Origin: Clostridia bacterium
GTDB taxonomy: Bacteria; Bacillota; Clostridia; Oscillospirales; Acutalibacteraceae
DNA: 64,000 nucleotides
Direction of reading: 5' to 3'
NCBI GenBank assembly: GCA_017434895.1
Contig: JAFSGB010000019.1
Location: 17,711-81,710, forward strand
A program made the position numbers and the translations under genes. Below, piece after piece: positions 8,489-16,321 of the stretch (positions within the stretch are counted from its first letter, which is position 1; the number at the start of each line of letters is the position of its first letter). Under the pieces are notes generated by a model, which was not told the DNA's origin, did no database searches, and saw only the letters and a program-made list of their open reading frames with translations.

Positions 8489-8734
8489 TTATGCACTCAA
8501 ATAATACTTAACCAAGGATTGAAGCAGGGTGTCACGGTCAATTCTACGTATTAAATTACGGGCGTTATTATGAGTCGTGATGTAGGTCGGGTCCTCCGAC
8601 AAAATATATCCCACAATCTGATTAATCGGGTTATAGCCCTTTTCTTTTAGTGCATCATATACCTGCATTAGCGTATCACGGATAATCTGTTCGGTCTGGT
8701 CACCGATAGAAAAGGTCATAGTTCTGTTGTCCAT
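8489..8734 (-). CDS. ireB: IreB-family (UPF0297) regulatory phosphoprotein
   Basis: 81 residues from the ATG at 8734, chosen because AGAGG lies 8 bases upstream (a GTG nine bases earlier overlaps that site). The hallmark [14 protein letters not shown] is followed by [13 protein letters not shown] and [18 protein letters not shown]. In Enterococcus faecalis IreB is a substrate of the PASTA kinase IreK and a negative regulator of cephalosporin resistance. The acidic, Thr-containing N-terminus ([11 protein letters not shown]) is where the family is phosphorylated. In many Firmicutes ireB precedes ruvX; here it stands alone after pheT with its own promoter at 8766-8794. A PASTA pseudokinase is encoded 2.2 kb away. 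Confidence 0.93.
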   Translation of the reverse strand: MDNRTMTFSIGDQTEQIIRDTLMQVYDALKEKGYNPINQIVGYILSEDPTYITTHNNARNLIRRIDRDTLLQSLVKYYLSA

Positions 8735-8765
8735 AAATAACACCTCTTACAACTAGTATACTGTT

Positions 8766-8794
8766 ATTGTAGCTGATTTTTACTTAAAGTGCAA
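8766..8794 (-). promoter_or_regulatory. SigA-type promoter of ireB
   Basis: TTGCAC, 17 bases, TACAAT on the minus strand, between the pheT stop and ireB. Confidence 0.65.
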
Positions 8795-8797
8795 GTA

Positions 8798-11188
8798 TTA
8801 TTTTCTAAGCTCGGCACCAACCGATTCGAGCTTCTTAATAATTTTGGTATTTGCTTCGTCGATTTCTTTATCTGTAAGGGTATGGTTGGCAGAACGAAGC
8901 CATACACTGTATGCTACACTCTTTTTGCCTTCTGGAATTTGAGCACCCTCGTAAACATCGAAAAGCTCAATTTTTTCACAAAGTCTGCTGGCTCCCGAGG
9001 AAATTGCTCTTTCAAGGTTGCCAACGGGTATTTCTTTATCAACAAGCATAGCAAAGTCACGCTCAACTGCAGGAAACTTGGGCAGTGGCTTATATGTGCT
9101 CTTTCGTTTTTCAATTCCAAGAAGTACGTCAAGCTTAATCTCAGCTACATAAACCCTTTGTTCAATGCCGTACTGGGAGGCAACTGTGGGGTGAACCTCA
9201 CCGAAAACACCGATATTCTTGTTGTTAGCCTTAATTAAAGCCTGTCTGCCGGGGTGGAGGTAAGGTTCGTCGCTTTTTTCATACTGGGTATGTGCACCCA
9301 TTAGCTTACATACTGCCTCAATAATACCCTTTAAGGTAAAGAAATCCTCGCTCTCGCCGTAAATACCGATTGACATAGTGGGCAGCTCGTCGGGTTGCTC
9401 TGTTAATGGCAATGCCTTCGGAACAAAGCGCTTGCTGATTTCGAAAAATCTGCCGTTTTTGATTTTCTTATTTATATTGGTGGCAAGAACGGTCAGCATA
9501 CTGGTGGTTAACTGTGTTCTCAGAGTTGAGTACTCATCACCAAGGGGATTTATGATCTTAATTTGTTTCCGACGGGCATCGTCCTCGGTAAGCTTTAGTG
9601 TGTCAATTGCCTTTGAGCCTATAAAGGAGTAGGTGGCAATCTCAAAAGCACCCGAAGCGTTTAGAAGCTTTTTGATTTTATTGGTCTTAATTCTTTCGGG
9701 TAAAAGCTTACCTCGAACCACGGTGCCTCGCATCGGAGTGCCGATAATATGGTCATAGCCGTAAATTCTCATAACCTCTTCGGCTAGGTCTGCTCGGCCC
9801 TCAATATCGTCGCGAATGGAGGGTACACGGCAGGTGATTTCCTTGCCGTTAATTGTAGTGTTAAGTCCCAAACGGTTTAAAATTTCAACGATTTTGTCAT
9901 CGGGTACATCTACACCGATTAGTTCCATTATTTTGTCAGTGGTAACGGTGATTATTCTGTCCTCGGGAAGTCCCTTGTTACAGTCAATTACACCGTCAAT
10001 AATGTCACCTGCATCAAGGCCACTGATTAGCTGTAAAGCACGCTCAGAAGCATATTCTGCATTTTTAATGTCAGTGCCCTTTTCAAAGCGTCCACTGGCC
10101 TCTGTTCTGATACCTAAAGCACGTCCCGTGTGACGGACATTATCTCTGCGAAATTTTGCTGACTCAAGGAACAAATCCTTGGTGTCATTCTCAATTTCGC
10201 TTTCCTTACCGCCCATAATACCGGCTAAACAAGAGGGCTTTTCGCCGTCTGCGATAACCAGCATATCGGGGGTCAAATCATATTCCTTGCCGTCCAGAGT
10301 GGTTATTTTCTCACCCTCATTAGCGTTTCTTACAATAATTTGCTTACCGTTTAAATCATTGTAATTAAAGGCGTGCAAGGGCTGTCCGGTTTCAAGCATA
10401 ACAAAGTTTGTAATATCAACAATGTTATTAATGGGCCGCATACCGCTGGCTATTAAGGATTTTTGCATCCATTCGGGAGATTCTTTAATTCTTAAATTTT
10501 TAACAATTCTGCCGATATAACGGGGACAAAGGTCATAGTTTTTAATGTCAATACTTATATAATCATTAATATCACCGCCAACAGTTTTGTAAGTAGGAAC
10601 GGGTGCCTTAAACTCGGTGCCTAATACTACGCCGATTTCCTTGGCAACGCCCAGATAGCAGTTACAGTCGGGGCGATTTGCGGTGATTTTAAAGTCGATA
10701 ATATAATCATCAAGTCCCAAAACCTCACGTATATCTGTGCCGACGGGGTGGGTGTCTTTTAAAATTAAAATTCCGTTTACACTTGCCCCATCGTAATCAG
10801 CCTCGGTAAGGCATAGCTCCTCACCCGAGCAAAGCATACCGTTTGAGGGTACACCTCTAAGCTTACCGCTTACAATGTGCATACCGTTTGGCAGATAACT
10901 GTCATTTAAGGCTGCGGGAACAAGGTCGCCCACCTTAATGTTCTGAGCGCCGGTAACAATTTGAACAAGTCCGTTTTTACCAATGTCCATTTGGCAAATC
11001 TGCAAATGGTCACTGTCCTCATGAGGCTTAATATCAACAATTTTTGCTACAACCACATTTATAAGGTTTTCGCCCTCTTTTTCAATACTTTCAACCTCGA
11101 AGCCTGCCATAACCATTTTGTCGCAAAGCTCCTCTACGGGGACATTTATATCAACGTAATATTTGAGTGTTTTCAAAGAAATTTTCAT
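8798..11188 (-). CDS. pheT: Phenylalanyl-tRNA synthetase beta subunit
   Basis: Beta subunit of the (alpha-beta)2 enzyme that charges tRNA-Phe. 796 residues, the usual bacterial length. Order: N-terminal B1 domain beginning MKISLKTLKYYVD, OB-fold tRNA-binding domain (about 40-150, with HEDSDHLQICQMDIG), B3/B4 editing domain (about 210-400, with NRPDCNCYLGVAKEIG just before it), B5, the catalytic-like core (about 480-690), and the C-terminal anticodon-binding ferredoxin fold (about 700-796, starting near KFPAVERDFAMLV). Strong AGGAGG site. Starts 14 bases after the pheS stop, so co-transcribed from the T-box-controlled pheS promoter. Confidence 0.98.
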   Translation of the reverse strand: MKISLKTLKYYVDINVPVEELCDKMVMAGFEVESIEKEGENLINVVVAKIVDIKPHEDSDHLQICQMDIGKNGLVQIVTGAQNIKVGDLVPAALNDSYLPNGMHIVSGKLRGVPSNGMLCSGEELCLTEADYDGASVNGILILKDTHPVGTDIREVLGLDDYIIDFKITANRPDCNCYLGVAKEIGVVLGTEFKAPVPTYKTVGGDINDYISIDIKNYDLCPRYIGRIVKNLRIKESPEWMQKSLIASGMRPINNIVDITNFVMLETGQPLHAFNYNDLNGKQIIVRNANEGEKITTLDGKEYDLTPDMLVIADGEKPSCLAGIMGGKESEIENDTKDLFLESAKFRRDNVRHTGRALGIRTEASGRFEKGTDIKNAEYASERALQLISGLDAGDIIDGVIDCNKGLPEDRIITVTTDKIMELIGVDVPDDKIVEILNRLGLNTTINGKEITCRVPSIRDDIEGRADLAEEVMRIYGYDHIIGTPMRGTVVRGKLLPERIKTNKIKKLLNASGAFEIATYSFIGSKAIDTLKLTEDDARRKQIKIINPLGDEYSTLRTQLTTSMLTVLATNINKKIKNGRFFEISKRFVPKALPLTEQPDELPTMSIGIYGESEDFFTLKGIIEAVCKLMGAHTQYEKSDEPYLHPGRQALIKANNKNIGVFGEVHPTVASQYGIEQRVYVAEIKLDVLLGIEKRKSTYKPLPKFPAVERDFAMLVDKEIPVGNLERAISSGASRLCEKIELFDVYEGAQIPEGKKSVAYSVWLRSANHTLTDKEIDEANTKIIKKLESVGAELRK

Positions 11189-11202
11189 TTTAAATGCCCT
11201 CC

Positions 11203-12222
11203 TTAAAACTGGTCTAAGAAACGCTTGTCATTTTCGAATAACAAACGAATATCACTGATTTTGTAGCGTGTGGTGGTAAGTCGGTCTAGACCGATACCGA
11301 ATGCAAAGCCGGAATATTCCTCGGGGTCAATACCGCAGGAACGCAGTACGTTGGGGTGCACCATACCGGCACCTAAAATTTCAATCCAGCCACTACCTTT
11401 ACAAACTCTGCAGCCTTTTCCGCCGCATTCACTACAGGTAACATCAACCTCAACCGACGGCTCGGTAAATGGGAAAAAGGACGGACGAAATTTAACCTTA
11501 GTATCACTTCCATAAATTTCGTGGGCAAACTGCTCGAGCACACCTTTCAGGTCACACATAGTAATGCCCTTGTCAACAACTAGTCCCTCAATCTGGTGGA
11601 AAACGGGGGAATGGGTAGCGTCAACCTCGTCTGCACGGAAAACTCTGCCCGGGCAGATAACACGGATTGGCGGTTTTCTGGTTTCCATTGTACGGATTTG
11701 TGCGGCAGAGGTTTGGGTTCTAAGTAGTAAATTATCTGCTAAATAGAAGGTGTCCTGCATATCGCGGGCAGGGTGGTCGGCGGGCACATTTAAGCACTCA
11801 AAGTTATAGTGGTCGGTTTCAACCTCAGGACCGTCCACAACATCAAAGCCCATTGACTGGAAAATGTCAATCATATCGTCAAGTACTGTGTTAAGCGGGT
11901 GCAGTTTTCCAACCTTAAGCTCCTTGGCGGGCATAGTAATATCTATAGTTTCCTCGGCAAGCTTTTTTAACTGCTCTGCCGATTTGAGCTCTGTTTTTTT
12001 GTCGGCAATAAGGCATTCAAGCTCACTCTTTGCCTCATTTACCAAGGCACCCATTTTTGGTCGCTCATCGGGAGCGAGACTACCCATTTGCTTTAGAATA
12101 GCGGTAAGCTCACCCTTTTTGCCAAGGTATTTAACCCTTATGGCTTCAATTTCACCCTCATTTTGAGAGTCTGCCACCTGTTCCTTTGCTTCAAGCAATA
12201 TGGCACTAATTTGTTCTTTCAT
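11203..12222 (-). CDS. pheS: Phenylalanyl-tRNA synthetase alpha subunit
   Basis: Catalytic subunit of PheRS. 339 residues from the ATG at 12222 ([14 protein letters not shown] site); a longer reading would run into the T-box terminator. N-terminal coiled coil (about 1-90), then the class II core with motif 1 near [10 protein letters not shown], motif 2 ([12 protein letters not shown]) and motif 3 ([11 protein letters not shown]). The zinc-like pattern [12 protein letters not shown] (about 265-276) occurs in many Firmicutes PheS. Precedes pheT by 14 bases. Controlled by the Phe T-box at 12245-12496. Confidence 0.98.
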   Translation of the reverse strand: MKEQISAILLEAKEQVADSQNEGEIEAIRVKYLGKKGELTAILKQMGSLAPDERPKMGALVNEAKSELECLIADKKTELKSAEQLKKLAEETIDITMPAKELKVGKLHPLNTVLDDMIDIFQSMGFDVVDGPEVETDHYNFECLNVPADHPARDMQDTFYLADNLLLRTQTSAAQIRTMETRKPPIRVICPGRVFRADEVDATHSPVFHQIEGLVVDKGITMCDLKGVLEQFAHEIYGSDTKVKFRPSFFPFTEPSVEVDVTCSECGGKGCRVCKGSGWIEILGAGMVHPNVLRSCGIDPEEYSGFAFGIGLDRLTTTRYKISDIRLLFENDKRFLDQF

Positions 12223-12244
12223 AAAATAACTCCTTTTCTTAGGG

Positions 12245-12496
12245 CAAAAAAATAAACTTCGCCCCATAAAACTGGGACGAAGTATAATAATCTCCGCGGT
12301 ACCACCCGTATTTTTGCATTAGAGCAAACACTCTTTAAAGCTTTAACGGGCTTACCCGTCGGCACCTACTGTTTGTTCAGCACCGCTGCTCAAAAGGGAA
12401 CTTCACCGAAAAAATCACTTACATCTGCTTTCAGCCTATGGCAGACACTCTCTAAAAGGCTTTATTCGGTTACTTTTCTTTATCAACGCATTTACG
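12245..12496 (-). promoter_or_regulatory. T-box leader for pheST (Phe specifier)
   Basis: The invariant T-box core GGGTGGTACCGCGG is present (minus strand, near 12295-12308). It is followed by a terminator stem (CTTCG/CGAAG arms, with GUCCC against GGGGC) and a T-rich tail at about 12246-12256. In Stem I the specifier region reads GAAGTTCCC, ten bases before the TGAGC block, giving TTC (Phe) in the expected place. Uncharged tRNA-Phe is expected to stabilise the antiterminator and switch on pheST. Confidence 0.93.
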
Positions 12497-12502
12497 TAAT
12501 GT

Positions 12503-12531
12503 ATGTTAACACAAAAATTAAAATTTTGCAA
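12503..12531 (-). promoter_or_regulatory. Promoter of the pheST T-box transcript
   Basis: TTGCAA, 17 bases, TAACAT on the minus strand, ending about 7 bases before the predicted start of the T-box leader. Confidence 0.6.
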
Positions 12532-12557
12532 GCACTTTTTAAGGTTGATATTTAAAA

Positions 12558-13241
12558 TCAACCGAATTTTTCGCTATTGTCGTATTTTTCGTCTTCAATA
12601 GCGTTACTGTTTACTTGGTTTTTTCGGTTTTGGCTGAAAAGCCATTCAAAAACCTCAACATTATGCCAAGTTCTGGCCCAAGAATTATGGCCGCAGTCTT
12701 CGTAGATGGTTAGCTTTGCATTTCCGCCGCAAGCATTTATTTTATCCACCATTTTTTGACTTTCCTCGGTTTTAACAACCGGGTCACTGTCACCGTGGAA
12801 TGCCCAAATAGGCATCTTGGCAATTCTTGCCGCATTCCAGTACATACCGCCGCCGCAGATAGGAATAAGAGCGGCATAAAGCGTAGGATTGCTCATTGCC
12901 ATTTGCCAAGACGCATAACCACCCATACTATTGCCCGTCAAATATATGCGGTCGGCGTCTGCATAATCCTGTGTGCTTATAAACTCGGCAAATTTATTTA
13001 GAGTTTCAAACATATCAAACCAAGTATTTTCAGAGCACAACGGTGCAACAGTCACGCAGGGAAACTGTGTGTATTTTTGTATCATACTGAAAAATCCGTG
13101 ATTTCGTAATTTATCAGTATCCTTAGCACGTGTGCCGGCACCGTGCATAAGAATGATCACAGGATATTTTTTATTTTGGTCAAAGTTATCTGGTAATTGT
13201 GTGAGATACTTCATACCCATAAAGATTTGCTCAGTTAACAT
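12558..13241 (-). CDS. Alpha/beta-hydrolase, PHB-depolymerase/acyl-esterase type
   Basis: 227 residues from the ATG at 13241 (GGGGGG site); a longer in-frame reading would run back through the tRNA-Thr gene and is rejected. Serine hydrolase with an oxyanion segment (ILMHGAG), nucleophile elbow GNSMGG, acid FHGDSDPVV and histidine CGHNSW, all in order. The fold matches the prolyl-oligopeptidase/PHB-depolymerase-like esterases often found with carbohydrate-ester substrates; the substrate cannot be told from sequence. No signal peptide, so probably cytoplasmic. The C-terminal 25 residues are polar (Asn/Glu/Asp/Lys). Downstream of tRNA-Thr and its terminator; no clear promoter of its own seen. 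Confidence 0.85.
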   Translation of the reverse strand: MLTEQIFMGMKYLTQLPDNFDQNKKYPVIILMHGAGTRAKDTDKLRNHGFFSMIQKYTQFPCVTVAPLCSENTWFDMFETLNKFAEFISTQDYADADRIYLTGNSMGGYASWQMAMSNPTLYAALIPICGGGMYWNAARIAKMPIWAFHGDSDPVVKTEESQKMVDKINACGGNAKLTIYEDCGHNSWARTWHNVEVFEWLFSQNRKNQVNSNAIEDEKYDNSEKFG

Positions 13242-13279
13242 TTGTTTATTACCCCCCATAATACTTTTTAACTGCTTGT

Positions 13280-13316
13280 AAAAAAATGCCACAACAGCAC
13301 AGGGCTTATGTGGCAT
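13280..13316 (-). terminator. Terminator of tRNA-Thr
   Basis: Stem ATGCCACA/TGTGGCAT (arms 13309-13316 and 13286-13293) followed by seven T's on the minus strand, directly after the encoded CCA end of tRNA-Thr. Confidence 0.85.
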
Positions 13317-13392
<76 letters not shown>

Positions 13393-13411
13393 AAATATTT
13401 GCGACTTTGTT

Positions 13412-13440
13412 ATTATACTTTATGTTTTATTTAAAGTCAA
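13412..13440 (-). promoter_or_regulatory. Promoter of tRNA-Thr
   Basis: TTGACT, 17 bases, TATAAT on the minus strand, about 20 bases upstream of the tRNA 5' end. Confidence 0.8.
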
Positions 13441-13457
13441 GCAAAATTTTATGTTTA

Positions 13458-13486
13458 TTGACAAATATAATTTTGTTCAATATAAT
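13458..13486 (+). promoter_or_regulatory. Consensus promoter of the SLOG/YpsA-like gene
   Basis: TTGACA, 17 bases, TATAAT: a perfect SigA match, divergent from the tRNA-Thr promoter. Confidence 0.85.
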
Positions 13487-13519
13487 TAGTATATTATTTT
13501 TTAAAGGTAAGAATAATTT

Positions 13520-14062
13520 ATGAACGAAAATCACATAAGCTGTTGCTTTACGGGGTATAGACCTCAAAAGTTTCCATTTAGTTTGGAAAATAAAACAAAA
13601 GAATATACAAGATTTGAAAATGCTCTTTTTGAGCAAATTTTAAGTTTGGCTGAGCAGGGTTGCCACACATTTTACTGTGGAATGGCAATGGGCTTTGACC
13701 TTGTTGCCGCAGAAAATGTTATCGCAGTTAAAAATGCATTTAGGGAGCCTTTAAAGGTGATTTGTGTTTTGCCCTTTAAGGGTCAAAGTGCAACCTTTAG
13801 TGATTATTGGAAACGAAAATTTGATTATGTTTTAGAAAACTGCGATGAGCAAATTTATTTGGCAGAGAATTATTTTAGGGGTTGCTACCAACAAAGAAAT
13901 ATTTATATGGTGGATAACAGTGACTATGTTGTCACTTGGTATGACGGTCAAAAGGGCGGCACCGAAAATACTGTGCGTTATGCTCTTAAAAAAGGACGGT
14001 ATGTTTTTAATATCTGCGAAACACCTGATAATTTAGGATTTCAGACTAAAATTAAAGTTTAA
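13520..14062 (+). CDS. SLOG-domain protein, YpsA/DUF1273 family
   Basis: 180 residues. Rossmann-like SLOG fold with the signatures FTGYRP (residues 10-15), GMAMGFDLVAAE (about 54-65) and KGGTENTVRYAL (about 150-160), as in B. subtilis YpsA and the DUF1273 family. SLOG proteins are predicted to bind nucleotides or NAD-like ligands; YpsA affects cell division and stress responses in Bacillus. The N-terminal CCFTGYRPQKFPF is typical. Monocistronic, driven by a perfect promoter and closed by a strong terminator. The spacing before ATG contains AAGGTAAG rather than a full site. Ligand unknown. Confidence 0.88.
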   Translation: MNENHISCCFTGYRPQKFPFSLENKTKEYTRFENALFEQILSLAEQGCHTFYCGMAMGFDLVAAENVIAVKNAFREPLKVICVLPFKGQSATFSDYWKRKFDYVLENCDEQIYLAENYFRGCYQQRNIYMVDNSDYVVTWYDGQKGGTENTVRYALKKGRYVFNICETPDNLGFQTKIKV

Positions 14063-14063
14063 A

Positions 14064-14105
14064 AAGAGACAGTCTTAGTTAAGATTTAAGACTGTCTCTT
14101 TTTTT
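14064..14105. terminator. Strong bidirectional terminator
   Basis: Fourteen-base arms (14064-14077 and 14087-14100) with T7 on the plus side and T-rich sequence on the minus side. Separates the convergent SLOG and M23 peptidase genes. Confidence 0.9.
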
Positions 14106-14134
14106 GCCCCTAAACGAAAGCTATCGAGGGCAGG

Positions 14135-14923
14135 TCAATCTTCTAAATTTAAAGCTTCAAATGGGTTTACGGCGATACCGTTTTTGAAAATTTCAAAATG
14201 CAAATGTTCCTTGTCTCCAAGTTCTGCGGGAACTGTACCGGTCACACCTAAAATGTCTCCCGCTTTAACAGTATCACCAACCTTAAATTTAATGTCATTA
14301 AGGGAGGAATACTTTGCAGTAAGACCGTTTCCCATATCAATACTCAAAACGGTACCGTACGGACTGCTTTCGTCAATTCCTATAACCTTTCCGTCACCGC
14401 AAGAGCTTACATGGGTTCCCTTTTCACAGGCAATGTCAATTCCGCTGTGAAGTCGCATATCACCAAAGGTTTTGGAGTATACAAGCTCCTTGTCGCTAAA
14501 TTTTTTTACAATTTCACCCTCTACAGGCTTGGAAAAATTTTCGCCGTACGGAACCGAGGTAACATTTTCACCGGTAGGCTGTGTCACATCGGAATTTATC
14601 ATTTCGAAATCTGTGCTTGACACATTATTATATGAAGATGTAATGTCCACATATTCCGAATTAATGTCGGAGGTTAGCATACTGAAATCTGAAACAACGT
14701 CCGATGCAAACGAATTTATATCCGATTTCACATCCTCATACATACTTCCCATATTTGATTTAATATCGGAAACCGTATCGTCTAAAGCATTTCCGGAATC
14801 ATACCTTGATAGGGCAAACCATGCGGCGGCAGCTATTATTAAAATCGCAACGGCAATAGCAATTATAAGACCGGTGCTTGTTTTCTTTTGATTTTCAGAA
14901 AAATTATCTTCCTCGTATTTCAA
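14135..14923 (-). CDS. SpoIIQ-like membrane-anchored M23 peptidase
   Basis: 262 residues, TTG start at 14923 preferred because AAAGGA lies 9 bases upstream (an ATG nine bases earlier abuts that site). One membrane segment (about 18-38), a Ser/Asp-rich region with repeated DVxSD-type blocks (about 45-110), and a C-terminal LytM domain (about 135-255). The domain keeps HSGIDIA and HLHFEI, i.e. the zinc and catalytic residues HxxxD and HxH. The block FSDKELVYSKTFGDMRLH matches SpoIIQ, the forespore partner of SpoIIIAH in the engulfment channel. Clostridial SpoIIQ keeps the zinc site, unlike that of B. subtilis. Assignment as SpoIIQ is inferred; a general cell-wall endopeptidase is the alternative. 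Confidence 0.8.
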   Translation of the reverse strand: MKYEEDNFSENQKKTSTGLIIAIAVAILIIAAAAWFALSRYDSGNALDDTVSDIKSNMGSMYEDVKSDINSFASDVVSDFSMLTSDINSEYVDITSSYNNVSSTDFEMINSDVTQPTGENVTSVPYGENFSKPVEGEIVKKFSDKELVYSKTFGDMRLHSGIDIACEKGTHVSSCGDGKVIGIDESSPYGTVLSIDMGNGLTAKYSSLNDIKFKVGDTVKAGDILGVTGTVPAELGDKEHLHFEIFKNGIAVNPFEALNLED

Positions 14924-15053
14924 AAAAACCATTCCTTTCTTGTTAGTTCATAATTATTATTGACACTAAAAATTTTTATATACAATTTTAAAAATTAAAA
15001 AATCGTTTACAATATATATACGAAAAGGAAAAAATTATATTGTATTATACAAA

Positions 15054-15162
15054 TGTACCGAAAGGGAGCCGCACTCTTTCGAGTACAATTTCTCTAACAA
15101 GAGAAATTCTCTCCTCAAACCCCTTAAAATGGAAAAGAGCAGTTTCTAAAACTGCTCTTTTT
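15054..15162 (+). ncRNA. Candidate structured small RNA ending in a terminator
   Basis: Three consecutive hairpins. First, 15054-15087: arms TGTAC/GTACA and CGAAAG/CTTTCG with a one-base bulge and loop AGCCGCA. Second, 15087-15108: AATTTCTCT/AGAGAAATT. Third, 15133-15162: AAAAGAGCAGTTT/AAACTGCTCTTTT, an intrinsic terminator. A TTGACA at 14960 with TACAAT 15 bases later could start it near 14993. The only reading frame inside is 14 codons without a ribosome-binding site. It does not match tmRNA, SRP RNA, 6S or a riboswitch class I recognise. The 5' end is unknown. Confidence 0.4.
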
Positions 15163-15347
15163 CATTAAATATTTCGTGTGAATTTTCTTATAGGATCTAC
15201 ACAAAAAAGTGGGTATTTATGCTGTTTGGCAGACAAATAAGTAAGATTTATCTAAAATATAACTTATTACTTCTTACATATTACTTATTACTTTCAAAAA
15301 AATCCTGAATTTTTAGGTAAGAGTGATGAAGTAAAAGGTAAAAAGTA

Positions 15348-15540
15348 AAAAATCCCAAATGTTTGCACATTCAGGATTTTTTTGGTGACTCGGACGGGGT
15401 ACTCTGCGTTCACGAATTTATTGACCACTGCCAGTGGTACCCAATAAATTTTGTGTACTCGAGACTCCACAAACCCAAAACCCTAACGCGGGTTTTGGGT
15501 TGCTTCGACGAACCCGACGGGTTCTCATCCCGTCCTTTTT
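15348..15540 (-). repeat. Structured element with duplicated tRNA-Glu 3' end
   Basis: At 15383-15398 the sequence TGGTGACTCGGACGGG matches the 3' end (T-arm and CCA side) of the tRNA-Glu at 15585-15600 at 15 of 16 positions, in the same orientation. Between the two copies lie three near-perfect hairpins: 15415-15450 (AATTTATTG and ACCACTG arms), 15472-15501 (12-bp stem AACCCAAAACCC) and 15516-15534 (GACGGG/CCCGTC). A terminator-like hairpin (about 15348-15381) follows the CCA-like end on the minus strand. No coding capacity. It may be a tRNA-targeting non-autonomous element, a remnant of one, or a tRNA-adjacent intergenic repeat family. Confidence 0.55.
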
Positions 15541-15546
15541 GTAAAC

Positions 15547-15580
15547 AAAAAAAATCACCCACCCCCAAAGGGATGAGTGA
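15547..15580 (-). terminator. Terminator of the tRNA-Met/tRNA-Glu unit
   Basis: On the minus strand TCACTCATCCC pairs with GGGGTGGGTGA through two G-U pairs, followed by eight T's. The G-U pairs make it effective only in this direction. Confidence 0.85.
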
Positions 15581-15584
15581 ATTT

Positions 15585-15660
15585 TGGTGACCCGGACGGG
15601 ATTCGAACCCGTGTTACCGCCGTGAAAGGGCGGTGTCTTAGGCCTCTTGACCACCGGGCC
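15585..15660 (-). tRNA. tRNA-Glu (anticodon TTC)
   Basis: 76 nt with encoded CCA. Acceptor GGCCCGG/CCGGGTC, anticodon arm CCGCC-CTTTCAC-GGCGG with anticodon TTC, T-loop TTCGAAT. Second gene of a two-tRNA unit; four bases separate it from tRNA-Met. Confidence 0.96.
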
Positions 15661-15664
15661 GGAG

Positions 15665-15741
15665 TGGTGGCTGTAACTGGATTCGAACCGGTGACACCGC
15701 GGGTATGAACCGCGTGCTCTAGCCAACTGAGCTATACAGCC
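15665..15741 (-). tRNA. tRNA-Met, elongator (anticodon CAT)
   Basis: 77 nt with encoded CCA. Acceptor GGCTGTA/TACAGCC is fully paired and the anticodon stem is CGCGG/CCGCG without the three G-C pairs of initiator tRNA, so elongator Met. A tRNA-Ile with modified CAT cannot be wholly excluded by eye. Confidence 0.93.
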
Positions 15742-15761
15742 AAATTTAAAGCGACTTACAT

Positions 15762-15790
15762 ATTATAACGAACAAGTCGCATTTTGTCAA
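15762..15790 (-). promoter_or_regulatory. Promoter of tRNA-Met/tRNA-Glu with flanking dyad
   Basis: TTGACA, 17 bases, TATAAT on the minus strand, a perfect consensus. A dyad GCGACTT/AAGTCGC (15751-15757 and 15774-15780) brackets the -10 box. Confidence 0.85.
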
Positions 15791-15799
15791 TACTTAAAA

Positions 15800-16315
15800 C
15801 TATTTTTTTTCGCCTATTAAATTAAAGTATTTTTCAAGATAAATTTTGTGGGCAACGGTTATAATAATATTACGAAGCATATGCTTTTCGTCGGTCAGAT
15901 TAACGTCCGCGTAATCAGGGATTGCTTTCGTATTAAAAATATGAGAAATAAGCATTTCAAGCTCTTTGGCAAAATAATTATAGGCAATCTCCGAGTCATA
16001 GGTCTTTTTTTGAATGTCCACTGCTAACTTAATGTTATCCATTGAAAGAACATTTTTAACAACCGATATAAATATAAGATGTGCAATTTGCTCTCGGTCA
16101 TACTGTTTTTTTACGGGATTACTTACAATACCTTTTTTCACATAGTTGCTAATCATTGAACCTGTTATAGTACCTCCGAATAGAGGTGCTAGGGCTTCGG
16201 AAATATACTTTGAGGTCTGCTCCAAATATAGTCCGACATTTGGAATTTCATTGTATTTGGGCAAATGAAATTCTTTTATGTCCTTAATTAACTCGTTTTT
16301 TTCATAAATATACAT
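15800..16315 (-). CDS. DUF1836-family putative DNA-binding protein
   Basis: 171 residues. The N-terminal half, LPKYNEIPNVGLYLEQTSKY then TGSMISNYVKKGIVSNPVKK and YDREQIAHLIFI, follows the DUF1836 pattern, a MerR-like helix-turn-helix family confined mostly to Firmicutes. The C-terminal half is helical and could be a dimerisation or sensor domain. No membrane segment. Lies 6 bases after the glycosidase lipoprotein gene, so the two form an operon; its stop is 10 bases from the tRNA promoter. Regulator role inferred; target unknown. Confidence 0.8.
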   Translation of the reverse strand: MYIYEKNELIKDIKEFHLPKYNEIPNVGLYLEQTSKYISEALAPLFGGTITGSMISNYVKKGIVSNPVKKQYDREQIAHLIFISVVKNVLSMDNIKLAVDIQKKTYDSEIAYNYFAKELEMLISHIFNTKAIPDYADVNLTDEKHMLRNIIITVAHKIYLEKYFNLIGEKK

Positions 16316-16321
16316 TTTAAG

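Larger units (their letters stand above)
14924..15584. other. 660-base region without a protein gene
   Basis: AT-rich. From left to right it holds: a possible promoter (TTGACA at 14960-14965), three hairpins forming a candidate small RNA (15054-15162), AT-rich direct repeats of TTATTACTT type (about 15258-15294), an inverted repeat AAATCCTGAAT/ATTCAGGATTT with arms near 15300 and 15370, then a structured element with a copy of the tRNA-Glu 3' end (15383-15540), and the tRNA-Glu terminator (15547-15580). Open frames here are artefacts of these structures. Confidence 0.7.

Noticed and set aside
8789-9238. 149-codon plus-strand frame
   Set aside because: Antisense to pheT; no promoter or ribosome-binding site.
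12223-12267. N-terminal extension of PheS
   Set aside because: It is the translated T-box terminator; the AGGAG site fixes the start at 12222.
14924-15584. 6S RNA, tmRNA or SRP RNA in the gene-free stretch
   Set aside because: None of the defining conserved blocks or the long rod structure could be found.
15363-15726. Open frames across the tRNA-Glu/Met region on both strands
   Set aside because: They translate tRNA genes, a terminator and hairpin repeats; no family or start site supports a protein.
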